The position numbers and the translations under genes are program-made. Below the pieces are notes generated by a model. It saw nothing but the letters and a program-made list of their open reading frames with translations. It did not search any database and was not told the DNA's origin. From positions 3,301,501 to 3,365,500 of the forward strand of contig JAGYJM010000002.1 of assembly GCA_018402085.1 (NCBI GenBank): DNA of 64,000 nucleotides, written 5' to 3'. Below are positions 9,501 through 17,225 of this stretch, one piece after another (positions within the stretch are counted from its first letter, which is position 1; each line of letters opens with the position of its first letter). The DNA comes from Flavobacteriales bacterium. GTDB taxonomy: Bacteria; Bacteroidota; Bacteroidia; Flavobacteriales_D; Sanyastnellaceae.

Positions 9501-11541
9501 TTACACCATCAACTGGAACAATGGGCAAGTGGGGCCGAGCCTCAGCGGCTTGCCCGCCGGAAGCTACACGGCAACCATCACGGATGACGCCGGCTGCGTG
9601 ACGGTTCTGCCCGCAGCCCTACTTGAAGACCCCAATCCGATTGTGATTGACCTGACTTCTACACCAATTCTCTGTAACGGAGACAACGACGCGACGATTG
9701 ACGCCGAAGTCAGTGGGGGTGTGCCGCCGTTCGTGCTGAACTGGACCGGTCCTGACGGCTTCAACAGCACAGATGAAGACCTCTCAGGACTTGCCCCCGG
9801 AACCTACACACTTGAAGTTACAGATGACGACGGGTGTACCATAACGCAAGACGTAACCATTGAAGAACCGCAACCGCTCGATGCACAAGTTGCGGTGACG
9901 GCACTGCTGTGCAGCGACGACCCGGCAGACATTGACCTGACGGTATCTGGAGGTGCCGCTCCGTATACCATTACATGGGTAGGCCCGGATGCATTTACAA
10001 GCAATGACGAAGACCTGACACAGGTTGAGCAGGGAAGCTATGACCTCCAGGTGCTTGATGCCAACGGGTGTGTTTTCGTGGGTAATTACACCGTTAGTGC
10101 CCCAAATCCTCTCATCCTTACAGCTGACACGTCACCACTTGACTGCACCGGAGACCCGATCGGAGCAATTGACCTGACCATCACCGGTGGAACCGCCCCA
10201 TTTGCAACTAGCTGGGTTGGAACGGGTGGCTTCAGCAGCAACGACGAAGACCTGACGGCATTACAGGCAGGAGCTTATGAGGTTGAAGTGTTAGACAACA
10301 ACGGCTGCGCGCAGATCTTAGTGGTAACACTTGACCCGGTTGACCCCATCAATGTTGATGTTGTTGCCACAGACCCCCTTTGCAATGGAGAGAATACAGG
10401 CAGCATCGATATCGAAATTAACGGTGGTGTTGCGCCTTACACGGTAAGCTGGAGTGGCCCGGATGGATTCAGCTCGGCGGCGGAAGACATTTCAAATCTC
10501 GCTGCGGGCACCTATGATGGGCTGATCACCGATGCCGAAGGCTGTGCGACAAACCTTTCTGTTGAACTCAACCAACCTGATGAAATTACCCTCGATGCAG
10601 CGATCACTGATGTGCTCTGTGGTGGGGAGGCCAGCGGAGCAATCGATCTCACCGTCAGCGGTGGAGTGGGCCCCTATGTGTACGTTTGGTCAGCACCCGG
10701 ATTTACCGCTGATCAGGAAGACATCACAGACCTCGTAGCAGGAAATTACCAGATCGACGTGCTCGACGCCAACGGATGCGCAGCTCAGGCAGTGTTCTCT
10801 GTAGCAGAAAATGCACCGGTAGAAGTTACGCTTGACATCACGAACTCGACCTGCAACGAGAGCAACGGTTCGGTTACGGCCACCGCCACAGGAGGCACAC
10901 CTCCTCTCGATTCAGGCTTTTTGGATGAGGATATGAATCCGATTGCGACGGGCACAACCCTCACAGACCTTGGTGCGGGCAATTATTTCTTCGCGGTTTC
11001 AGATGCCAACGGCTGTATCACAACAGAAGCCTTCAGCATTAGCGATAGTGACGCGATTCAGCTTGATGCCAGTGCAACCTCTCCGCTTTGCAACGGCGAT
11101 ACAAACGGTACCATCGACCTTACCGTGACAGGCGGAACCGGAACCGTGACGATTTCATGGAGCGGTCCGAATGGTTTCACTTCTTCTGATGAAGACCTGA
11201 GTGACCTTGCCGCCGGGTCTTACACCGCAGAAGCGGTGGATGAGTTGGGCTGCCAATCTACATTAACCGTAGAACTGAATGAGCCCGAGGAACTGACGGT
11301 AAATGCCGTTGTTACGAATGTGAGCTGCGACGCGACAGATGACGGAGCCATTGATGTAAGCCTGAGCGGCGGAACAGCACCCTTTGTGTTCTCATGGAAC
11401 GGGCCGGGAGGATTCACGGCAACGGATGAAGACCTCAACAGCCTCCTTGCGGGCAGCTATGAACTGACTGTAACGGATGCCAACTTTTGTACATCTGAAG
11501 CAGCCTTCACTGGTCGATCAGCAGGTAAGTGTAGATGCTGA
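6526..11541 (+). CDS. giant SprB-like adhesin, 5' part (frameshifted)
   Basis: The frame lacks an ATG start: it opens with TTG at 6526, or more plausibly TTG at 6565, which gives a clean signal peptide (MRTRILLLAFTGLIALSVNA). A beta-solenoid-like domain (FYWVGGNGDWQDPASW) follows, then about 18 SprB-type repeats of roughly 75-80 residues with the pattern C-N-G...G-x-I...V-S-G-G-x-P-P-Y...W-x-G-P-x-G-F...E-D-L...A-G-x-Y...V-T-D-x-x-G-C. The frame ends prematurely at 11541 after the sequence leaves the repeat pattern at T-G-R-S (11509-11520). Removing one G at 11512-11513 restores T-V-D-Q and joins it to the next frame, so this is one gene of about 7.7 kb. Related SprB is the mobile gliding adhesin of flavobacteria. 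Confidence 0.85.
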   Translation: MPYIEEQSTKYSLLRTRILLLAFTGLIALSVNASDTFYWVGGNGDWQDPASWSLAPAGTPGAGIPNEATDVVFTGQAAVSVSAPTACKTLVIQDDASVELQVNHSFSLYGDLVNQGSLTIEATELRIMPGVHQMAGATSFLTNISLADGALLNLQDHLSLSGFTFDLANAALNTNGYAIHCGSFFAAEAADANLLGAIIMANDAVNVHPGARVQQSGPVIWPVPGASIMPGPIEVNAARINTCGNGPGQTLFTVEASVASNYSGQDVSCNGAADGVATVSVVGGVGPFSYQWIGGDSPGFLQTYTGLEAGTYTVLVTDLGQGITCVDNVQVTEPSPLTVFDFTFTPPSCEGECNGSGTPIVIGGVPGYTFTWGNGETTQTASSLCDGLTTLEITDQNNCAFDTSFTVELVPIFANVSVTDVLCNGQATGEATASPDGGAGGPYNISWSSGDTGTSAENLSAGNYTVTITDNSGCDYDTTFTVNELPPIDIVLDEAADASCFGASDGSVSITVSGGAPPVLTDWTGPGGFTEGSEDLTGLVAGDYTVLVTDDNGCTALLTVSVGEPAEIIATADITDVLCFAETTGALDVTVSNAVPPVNYSWTGPGGFSSSDEDLTGLEAGSYDLTVTDNSGCSETFTFTVNQPTSIDINSFITDVACNGDNSGVIDVNPSGGTPPFTFSWSGPGGFTSANEDLTGLQAGVYELSLTDGAGCIHLFSFEVLEADPIDVSTDLTPISCNGADDADINITASGGSPPYNFSWTGPGGFTSNDEDLNNVGSGTYDLTLTDDQGCTALASVVINEPDPLTLILTPTDVSCGGSADGEIELSILGGTPAYTQVWNGPNGFTSTDEDLAGLEAGEYTVDVTDLEGCTTSQSVNINEVPELMADLTVTQISCNGANDGSIDMTIVGGQPPYTIDWAGPNLFTSNDEDLTGLEPGLYNVLIVDANGCFFETAAEINEPAPLDTELITVDPTCAGAANGAITLNVSGGTPPYTINWNNGQVGPSLSGLPAGSYTATITDDAGCVTVLPAALLEDPNPIVIDLTSTPILCNGDNDATIDAEVSGGVPPFVLNWTGPDGFNSTDEDLSGLAPGTYTLEVTDDDGCTITQDVTIEEPQPLDAQVAVTALLCSDDPADIDLTVSGGAAPYTITWVGPDAFTSNDEDLTQVEQGSYDLQVLDANGCVFVGNYTVSAPNPLILTADTSPLDCTGDPIGAIDLTITGGTAPFATSWVGTGGFSSNDEDLTALQAGAYEVEVLDNNGCAQILVVTLDPVDPINVDVVATDPLCNGENTGSIDIEINGGVAPYTVSWSGPDGFSSAAEDISNLAAGTYDGLITDAEGCATNLSVELNQPDEITLDAAITDVLCGGEASGAIDLTVSGGVGPYVYVWSAPGFTADQEDITDLVAGNYQIDVLDANGCAAQAVFSVAENAPVEVTLDITNSTCNESNGSVTATATGGTPPLDSGFLDEDMNPIATGTTLTDLGAGNYFFAVSDANGCITTEAFSISDSDAIQLDASATSPLCNGDTNGTIDLTVTGGTGTVTISWSGPNGFTSSDEDLSDLAAGSYTAEAVDELGCQSTLTVELNEPEELTVNAVVTNVSCDATDDGAIDVSLSGGTAPFVFSWNGPGGFTATDEDLNSLLAGSYELTVTDANFCTSEAAFTGRSAGKCRC
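7081..7100 (+). repeat. hairpin-GGATGC repeat, copy 1
   Basis: GCCGC-AGAA-GCGGC followed by GGACGC. It lies in the giant adhesin and encodes AAEAADA in phase 0. Confidence 0.75.
11224..11243 (+). repeat. hairpin-GGATGC repeat, copy 2
   Basis: ACCGC-AGAA-GCGGT followed by GGATGA. It lies in an SprB repeat of the giant adhesin, encoding TAEAVDE in phase 0. Confidence 0.75.
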
Positions 11542-14188
11542 CTTCACCATCAGTGACGTCGATTGTGCCGGTGAAGCCACAGGCAGCATATCGGTGAATG
11601 TGCTCTCAGGGCAATCACCATACACGTTTGCATGGACCGGGCCGGAGGGCTACTCCAGTGGCAATAGTGACATTGCAAATATTGAAGCCGGTGCTTACAA
11701 CCTGCTACTTGAAGACGCCGATGGTTGTGTGCTTGACACCAACCTAACGGTTATCGAAGGTGCCCCGATTGAGCTCAGCATCGATCAGGTGCAGCCTACT
11801 TGTCAAAGCAGTGATGGAAGCCTCGAAGCAATTGTTACAGGAGGCACCGTAATGGATGATTACACTTATTTCTGGTATGACCTCGATAATGGCAACGTTC
11901 TTGTCGGAAACACGGCATTGATCGAGAACCTGTCTTCAGGCTCATACTTCATTGAAGTTTTTGATGATGCCGCTTGTACCGTGAGCCAGACCATCACCCT
12001 CGCAGATAATGCTGGAGACCTTGAAGCAAGCATGACTTCACCGCTTTGCAATGGCGATGCGAATGGAACCATTGATCTGACCGTTAACGGATTTAATCCG
12101 CCATACACGTTCAGCTGGAGCGGCCCGAATGGCTTTAGCTCTGCAAATGAAGACATTGCTGACCTGCAGGCAGGAGAGTACACCGTTGAAGTGACAGATG
12201 CCCTCGGATGTCTGTTGATTGATGCATTTACATTAACAGAGCCGGATGCGCTCGCTGCTGACATTGCGGCAGGAGACGCGCTCTGCGCTGATCAGAACAA
12301 CGGAGTCGCACAGGCCACCATTTCAGGTGGTACCGAACCTTACACGGTAAGCTGGACTGGTCCGGAGGGCTACTCGGCGACCGATGCTATGATCGCAGAC
12401 CTCGCACCAGGGTGCTATCAGCTCTCTGTAACAGATGCCAACGGATGTCAGGTTACCGGAGAAGCCTGTGTAAATGCACCGGCGTCTATTGACCTCGAAG
12501 CCGTAACCGTCAATGTAGATTGTTTCGGCGACAGCACAGGGAGCATTGATCTCTCCGCCACAGGCGGTGCGGGAGGATTCATTTACTCGTGGTCAGGCCC
12601 CGGGGGCTTCTCAGCAGATACAGAAGACCTCGCCGGCATCACCTCTGGTGCTTACACGGTGACGGTTACCGACGCCAATATGTGTAGCCAGGACAGCCTG
12701 TTTGTGCTCTCTCAAAACCCGCAGATACTTGCAAATGCAGACACTCTGCATCCGACTTGTAGCGGTTTCGATGATGGCAGCATAACGTTGCAGCCATCAG
12801 GAGGAGGAGCGCCTTACGCAGTAACCTGGGAAGATGAAAATGGCATCATCGGATCCGATCCTTTACTGAGCGGCGAGGGGGCAGGATCATATGACTACAC
12901 CATCACCGATGACCTCGGTTGTGTTATCGAAGGAACAATCGAGCTTGTGGAGCCCGAACCCCTCAGCAGCAACCTTGAAGTTCAAGATGTGCTGTGTGCA
13001 GGCGATGACAACGGTACACTGACAGTTGAACCAAGCGGCGGAACAGAGCCCTACAGCGTATTCTGGATAGGCCCCAATGGCTTCAGTTCAACGGCTCTTC
13101 AGCTCGCTGATCTCGCCCCCGGTAGCTATGAGCTTACCATCGGTGATGCCAACGGCTGCGCGATAACAGAAACCATTGACATTACTGAACCGGAAAACCT
13201 TACGGTGTCACTTGACGGTTTGCAGCAGACCAGTTGCCTGGACTCAGAAGATGGAGAGATCAACATCACGGTTGAAGGCGGCACCGAGCCATTCACCTTT
13301 GCGTGGTCGAATGACGAAGGCGACACTTTCGCTGACGAAGACCTAAGTGCCGTAGGCACAGGCAATTATAGCCTGTTAGTGACTGACGCCAACGGCTGTA
13401 CCGGTGAACTACCGATGATACCGCTCGGTTTCGGCGGGGATGTCACGGCAGATGCCGGACTCGACGATGGCGTTTGCTTCGGTGAGACTGTTGAACTTTT
13501 CGGAGCGAACACAGGAGCAGACAGCGAAGGGTGGGAAACACTTGACGGAACAACTTTATCTGACGAAGCAAGCTACATCGTGAACGAAGAGCCGGGTGAA
13601 TACGTCTTCATTTACACCGCAACAGACAATACCTGCACGGATACCGATACCGTCGTTGTGAATGTCTTTGAACTTCCGACAGCAGATGCCGGACCTGATC
13701 AGGACGTGTTCTTCGACGAAGGCACTACGCTCGGTGGTAACCCAACCAGCGAAGAGGGCAACCTGACGATCTGGACACCCGAAGATTTCCTCGTTGAAAC
13801 AGACGTCATGAACCCGGAAACACGACCACTTACCGAAAGCCAGTGGTTCTTTCTCGAGGTTATTGACTTGAACGGATGCACCGCCGAAGACTCGGTCTTA
13901 GTGAATGTCATTCCTGAAATTGAAATCGTCAGCGGGTTCACGCCGAATGGCGACGGCATGAACGAGCTCTGGACCATCGAGAATACCGAAATGTATCCGT
14001 CTTTAACGGTGCAAGTGTACAACCGCTGGGGAGAGCGCCTCTATCTCAGCGAGAACGGCTATACGCAACCGTGGGATGGCAACTTCAATGGTAACCCCTT
14101 GCCGATCGGCACGTATTACTATGTGATTACGATCGATGAACCACAATACAAAACTACGCTGACCGGTCCGGTAACTATATTGAGATGA
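11477..14188 (+). CDS. giant SprB-like adhesin, 3' part with T9SS type B sorting domain
   Basis: This is the continuation of the preceding gene in the next frame; the ATG at 11477 is unlikely to be a real start because its first residues are out-of-frame translation, and homology to the repeat pattern begins at about 11513. It holds about eight further SprB-type repeats, two Ig-like domains (TADAGLDDG..., TADAGPDQD...), and a C-terminal type B sorting domain (SGFTPNGDGMNELW, VYNRWGERLYLS, TYYYVITI). The stop overlaps the start of the following PorP/SprF gene (ATGA, 14185-14188). With the 5' part, the intact product would have about 26 repeats and roughly 2550 residues and would sit on the cell surface. 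Confidence 0.85.
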   Translation: MPTFVHLKQPSLVDQQVSVDADFTISDVDCAGEATGSISVNVLSGQSPYTFAWTGPEGYSSGNSDIANIEAGAYNLLLEDADGCVLDTNLTVIEGAPIELSIDQVQPTCQSSDGSLEAIVTGGTVMDDYTYFWYDLDNGNVLVGNTALIENLSSGSYFIEVFDDAACTVSQTITLADNAGDLEASMTSPLCNGDANGTIDLTVNGFNPPYTFSWSGPNGFSSANEDIADLQAGEYTVEVTDALGCLLIDAFTLTEPDALAADIAAGDALCADQNNGVAQATISGGTEPYTVSWTGPEGYSATDAMIADLAPGCYQLSVTDANGCQVTGEACVNAPASIDLEAVTVNVDCFGDSTGSIDLSATGGAGGFIYSWSGPGGFSADTEDLAGITSGAYTVTVTDANMCSQDSLFVLSQNPQILANADTLHPTCSGFDDGSITLQPSGGGAPYAVTWEDENGIIGSDPLLSGEGAGSYDYTITDDLGCVIEGTIELVEPEPLSSNLEVQDVLCAGDDNGTLTVEPSGGTEPYSVFWIGPNGFSSTALQLADLAPGSYELTIGDANGCAITETIDITEPENLTVSLDGLQQTSCLDSEDGEINITVEGGTEPFTFAWSNDEGDTFADEDLSAVGTGNYSLLVTDANGCTGELPMIPLGFGGDVTADAGLDDGVCFGETVELFGANTGADSEGWETLDGTTLSDEASYIVNEEPGEYVFIYTATDNTCTDTDTVVVNVFELPTADAGPDQDVFFDEGTTLGGNPTSEEGNLTIWTPEDFLVETDVMNPETRPLTESQWFFLEVIDLNGCTAEDSVLVNVIPEIEIVSGFTPNGDGMNELWTIENTEMYPSLTVQVYNRWGERLYLSENGYTQPWDGNFNGNPLPIGTYYYVITIDEPQYKTTLTGPVTILR

Positions 14189-15087
14189 GAAAACGGATGC
14201 ACCATATTGCTTTCGTGGCGGCTCTTTTGCTACTCGGTATTGCCGGCGAGGCCCAACAGCTTCCGCAGTTCAGTATTTTTCAGGATAACGCCTATATCCT
14301 GAACCCCGCTTTGGCAGGAAGTAACCCCTTCTTCGAAGTTAGGGGTACAAACCGCAGCCAATGGAGCGGTATACAGGATGCGCCGAGAACCTTCTCACTT
14401 TCAATGCAAGGACCGCTTCGCAACCCGCACATGGGTGTGGGAGGCTACCTCTTCACCGACAATGTGGGGCCTACCCGCCGAACAGGGATACAGCTTAGCT
14501 ATAGCTGGCATTTCTTTCTGAATGAAGACCTGCGCCTCGCACTCGGTCTGTCTGGCGGAGCGCTCCAGTTCGCGATTGACGGGTCAAAAATAACCTTGGC
14601 AGAAGACGGAGACCCGGCGCTCTTCGGGGAGTTGCAGTCACAGACAATGTTCGACGCCTCCTTTGGAGCCTTCCTGTACACCGATGAGTACTACATTGGG
14701 TTTAGCGCTCCGCAATTGTTGCAGAATCAGGTGCGCCTGTATGACAGTGTTGACCAATCAGGCAACCGCCTCGAAGACCACTATTATCTTATGGCAGGAT
14801 ACCGCTACCAGATCAGCGATGATTGGAGGGCAGAACCGTCATTGCTGATTCGCTATGTGCATCCGGCTCCCTTGAAGTGGGAACTGGGAGCGCGCGCCTG
14901 GTGGCGTAACATGGTCTGGGGGGGCATCAGCTACCGCAGCAATGACGCCATCATTGCCATGGCCGGCTATGAATACCGCGAGTCTTTGAGTATTGGCTAT
15001 GCGTACGACATCACCATGTCTGGCCTCCGCCAGCATACTTCCGGCACCCACGAAATTGTGCTGGGTTTTCGGTTTAACCAGCAGTAA
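14185..15087 (+). CDS. PorP/SprF family type IX secretion outer-membrane protein
   Basis: The ATG at 14185 overlaps the adhesin stop by four bases, so translation is probably coupled. A signal peptide (ends GIAGEAQQ) is followed by the family signatures QFSIFQDNAYILNPALAGS, RSQWSGIQDAPRT, a glycine-rich GVGGYLFTDNVGPT segment and a terminal barrel strand (HEIVLGFRF). The 300-residue length matches PorP/SprF. It is the second such gene in the operon and probably serves export or anchoring of the giant SprB-like protein, as SprF does for SprB in Flavobacterium. The two paralogues are clearly diverged from each other, consistent with separate cargo partners. Confidence 0.93.
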   Translation: MRKRMHHIAFVAALLLLGIAGEAQQLPQFSIFQDNAYILNPALAGSNPFFEVRGTNRSQWSGIQDAPRTFSLSMQGPLRNPHMGVGGYLFTDNVGPTRRTGIQLSYSWHFFLNEDLRLALGLSGGALQFAIDGSKITLAEDGDPALFGELQSQTMFDASFGAFLYTDEYYIGFSAPQLLQNQVRLYDSVDQSGNRLEDHYYLMAGYRYQISDDWRAEPSLLIRYVHPAPLKWELGARAWWRNMVWGGISYRSNDAIIAMAGYEYRESLSIGYAYDITMSGLRQHTSGTHEIVLGFRFNQQ

Positions 15088-15307
15088 TCGCATCCGCCGG
15101 TTTTCCGGCGCCTGAAAGCAAACCGTGAACAGTGCAAAACCACGGCGGATTGTCAAGCATCACTGTTTCTCCTCCGTAATAGAGGTTGCCGGCTGACCCT
15201 TCTTCAGCTAATCGTGGGGTTAATGGGCCGTAGACCACCGGAATCACATGATCAGCGCTCTTGCAAGAAATGCACGTGCGATAAAGCGACTTTCGATGAC
15301 GCGTCAT
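15074..15307 (-). CDS. small CxxC conserved protein
   Basis: This 77-residue frame resembles a widespread small zinc-ribbon-like family: C-x2-C-x-S near the N-terminus, I-x-V-V-Y-G-P-x-T-P, E-E-x-x-x-G-N-x-Y-Y-G-G, and a C-terminal P-x-W-F-C motif. In the usual family the last motif is C-x-x-C-G; here it reads CTVHG, with His replacing the last Cys. The C-terminal residues GAGKPADA come from one of the hairpin-GGATGC repeats (15090-15110), and the 3' end overlaps the convergent PorP/SprF gene by 14 bases. Function is unknown. The match to the family pattern is my reason for calling this short frame a gene. Confidence 0.58.
   Translation of the reverse strand: MTRHRKSLYRTCISCKSADHVIPVVYGPLTPRLAEEGSAGNLYYGGETVMLDNPPWFCTVHGLLSGAGKPADAITAG
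15090..15110 (-). repeat. hairpin-GGATGC repeat, copy 3
   Basis: On the minus strand CGCCGG-AAAA-CCGGCG precedes GGATGC-type sequence (GGCGGATGC). It sits in the 3' end of the small CxxC protein, encoding GAGKPADA in phase 0, three bases after the PorP/SprF stop. Confidence 0.75.
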
Positions 15308-15371
15308 ATCAGGAGTTTTCAGAAGTTTACGCCAAGCAAGTGAGCCGGTTTTACTTCATACCTCTTGAATT

Positions 15372-15722
15372 ATGAACATAGAAATCCTGCGGGAGCATTG
15401 TCTCAGCCTTCCTGCAACGTCTGAATCCTTTCCATTTGATAACGAAACGCTCGTTTTCAAGGTTGTGGATAAAATGTTCTGCCTGGCGAATGTTGAACCC
15501 TTTGAAAGCTTCAATGTCAAGTGTGATCCGGAACGTGCGGTAGAGCTGCGTGAACAATATCAGGCGGTTAAACCCGGTTATCATATGAACAAACAACACT
15601 GGAACACCATCAGCGCTGACGGAAGTATTGCAGATGAGCAATTGCTGCAGTGGGTCTCCGATAGCTATGAACTGGTGGTCAAAAGTTTATCAAAAGCACG
15701 GCGCAAAAGCGCCGGACTCTGA
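15372..15722 (+). CDS. MmcQ/YjbR family protein
   Basis: This 116-residue protein has the MmcQ/YjbR signatures: an N-terminal helix, L-P-x-T-x-E-x-x-P-F-x-x-x-x-L-V-F-K-V-x-x-K-M-F, a central strand block with F-N-V-K-C-D-P, and P-G-Y-H-M-N-K-x-H-W-N-T. These small alpha/beta proteins have a CyaY-like fold and were described as a DNA-binding-like family; the real function is unsettled. The last residues (RRKSAGL) are encoded by a hairpin-GGAC repeat at 15700-15719 that runs almost to the stop codon. It is followed closely by the next operon, whose promoter-like TACTTTTG lies 18 bases past the stop. Confidence 0.88.
   Translation: MNIEILREHCLSLPATSESFPFDNETLVFKVVDKMFCLANVEPFESFNVKCDPERAVELREQYQAVKPGYHMNKQHWNTISADGSIADEQLLQWVSDSYELVVKSLSKARRKSAGL
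15700..15719 (+). repeat. hairpin-GGATGC repeat, copy 4
   Basis: GGCGC-AAAA-GCGCC followed by GGACTC at the 3' end of the MmcQ/YjbR gene. It encodes RRKSAGL, the one coding-orientation copy in another phase. Confidence 0.72.
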
Positions 15723-15740
15723 TTTCCGCGCTGAACCTGC

Positions 15741-15748
15741 TACTTTTG
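15741..15748 (+). promoter_or_regulatory. TAnnTTTG -7 promoter element
   Basis: TACTTTTG is a perfect match to the Bacteroidota -7 consensus TAnnTTTG. It ends 11 bases before the ATG at 15760 and supports that start over the longer upstream frame. Confidence 0.65.
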
Positions 15749-15759
15749 CAGCACGATCT

Positions 15760-16542
15760 ATGAGTAAGCCGAAATTACACGATCTGCTTGCTGCGCTGCA
15801 GCAAGATCTTGACCGCCTTGAAGAGGGCACCCTGCAGCTTTCAGAGCTACAGGAAGCCACAGACCATGCGCGCACGCTCTATGAGCGCCTCCTCGTGCTG
15901 AATTACCTCGCTCAAGAACGCCTCGTAAAGGGCGACAAAGAGCACACGAAGATACCGTTCAGGCTCAATGCCATTCATCCCGGCCAAACCTCGCTGATTG
16001 ACGCAATTGAAGAGGTCAGCAAAGGAGACCGGTCGGACGACGGGCAACCGCAATTACCATTGCAGCAGCCAACTTCGCAAGACGAGCATAATGATCGGGC
16101 GGCAGAAGAAATCAGTAAGGGTGCTCAAAGACTCAAGTTTAACTCGCCGCAGGCAGAAGAGCCCCTTGTTTCGCCTCAAGCGAAACAAGAAGTCTCTAAG
16201 CCACAAAAAAAACCGGAGCCGGTGCGCGAACAGCCGGCTAAACCCGTAAAGAAAGTCACACCTCCGGCAGAAGAAGCTTCACTGGCTGATAAGCTGAGAA
16301 GAACACCGATTGAAGACTTGAGAAAGGCAATATCACTCAACCAGAAGTTTCAGTTCATTAAGTCATTCTTTGAAGGTGACGCCGCCATGTACGATCGGCT
16401 GATCGATGAGGTGAACGGAGCAAGCGATCTCGGCGAAGCGATAGCGAAAGTGGAGGTACACGTGCCAGGCATAGAGCAGAAGGCTGAAGAAGACGAAGTG
16501 GCAGCGAGCTTGCTTGACCTGATCGAACGCCGCTTCTTATGA
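15760..16542 (+). CDS. conserved hypothetical protein next to rsmI
   Basis: The start at 15760 is chosen because a TACTTTTG promoter element lies 11 bases upstream; the longer frame from 15628 runs through the preceding gene. The product has about 260 residues: an N-terminal helical region (about 1-95), a low-complexity linker rich in E, K, P and Q (about 95-175), and a conserved C-terminal helical domain (TPIEDLRKAISLNQKFQFIK ... LFD-like). I recognise this C-terminal pattern from uncharacterised Bacteroidota proteins but know no function for it. The last codons overlap the rsmI start (ATGA at 16539-16542), which indicates one operon and translational coupling. Confidence 0.82.
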   Translation: MSKPKLHDLLAALQQDLDRLEEGTLQLSELQEATDHARTLYERLLVLNYLAQERLVKGDKEHTKIPFRLNAIHPGQTSLIDAIEEVSKGDRSDDGQPQLPLQQPTSQDEHNDRAAEEISKGAQRLKFNSPQAEEPLVSPQAKQEVSKPQKKPEPVREQPAKPVKKVTPPAEEASLADKLRRTPIEDLRKAISLNQKFQFIKSFFEGDAAMYDRLIDEVNGASDLGEAIAKVEVHVPGIEQKAEEDEVAASLLDLIERRFL

Positions 16543-17225
16543 GTAAGCTGGTTCTTGTACCAACCCCAATCGGCAACCTTGCTGACATCACTTACCGGGC
16601 TGTAGAAACCCTGAAGGCTGCAGATTTTATTCTGGCAGAAGACACCCGAACCAGCTCAAAACTCATGAAGCATTACGGCATTGACCGTCCGCTTCGACCT
16701 TTCCACCAGCATAACGAGCATAAGGTTCTGGGGCGAATCCTCGACGAAATCGCGCAAGGAGCGGTGGTCGCTCAGATCAGCGACGCGGGTAGTCCGGGTA
16801 TCTCAGACCCCGGGTTCTTACTGGTGCGAGGAGCAATTGAGCGCGGTATTCCAGTTGAGTCGCTGCCCGGCCCCACGGCCTTTGTTCCTGCGCTTGTCTT
16901 GTCAGGCTTGGCGCTGGATCGCTTCATGTATGAAGGCTTTTTGCCGCACAAAAAAGGGCGTCAGACACGATTAGAAAAAATCGCCGCTCTGGAGGTGACT
17001 ACGGTGCTATACGAATCTCCCTACCGAATGGTAAGGCTGCTCGAACAACTCATCGAACACTGTGGCGAAAACCGGCGGGTTTCAGTCAGTCGTGAGCTGA
17101 CCAAGATGTTCGAAGAAACCGCGCGCGGAACACTTACTGAGGTACTGCAACACTTTAAAGAACGCCCGCCGAAAGGTGAGTTTGTAGTGGTGCTCGAAGG
17201 TGCAAGTCAGAAAAGTAAACGATGA
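16539..17225 (+). CDS. rsmI: 16S rRNA (cytidine1402-2'-O)-methyltransferase RsmI
   Basis: RsmI uses S-adenosylmethionine to methylate the 2'-hydroxyl of C1402 in the decoding centre of 16S rRNA. The 228-residue protein shows the family motifs in order: LVPTPIGNLADITYRA at the N-terminus, AEDTRTSSKLM, QISDAGSPGISDPG, SLPGPTA and GFLPHKKGR, followed by the YESPYRM segment and a C-terminal EFVVVLEG. It is a tetrapyrrole-methylase fold enzyme of normal length. The start overlaps the upstream gene by four bases. Its 3' end overlaps the convergent radA gene by 19 bases, with no terminator visible in between. Confidence 0.97.
   Translation: MSKLVLVPTPIGNLADITYRAVETLKAADFILAEDTRTSSKLMKHYGIDRPLRPFHQHNEHKVLGRILDEIAQGAVVAQISDAGSPGISDPGFLLVRGAIERGIPVESLPGPTAFVPALVLSGLALDRFMYEGFLPHKKGRQTRLEKIAALEVTTVLYESPYRMVRLLEQLIEHCGENRRVSVSRELTKMFEETARGTLTEVLQHFKERPPKGEFVVVLEGASQKSKR

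Noticed and set aside
11477-11510. ATG at 11477 as an independent gene start
   Set aside because: The first residues are out-of-frame translation of the adhesin repeat; no signal peptide or promoter; a frameshift explains the two frames better.
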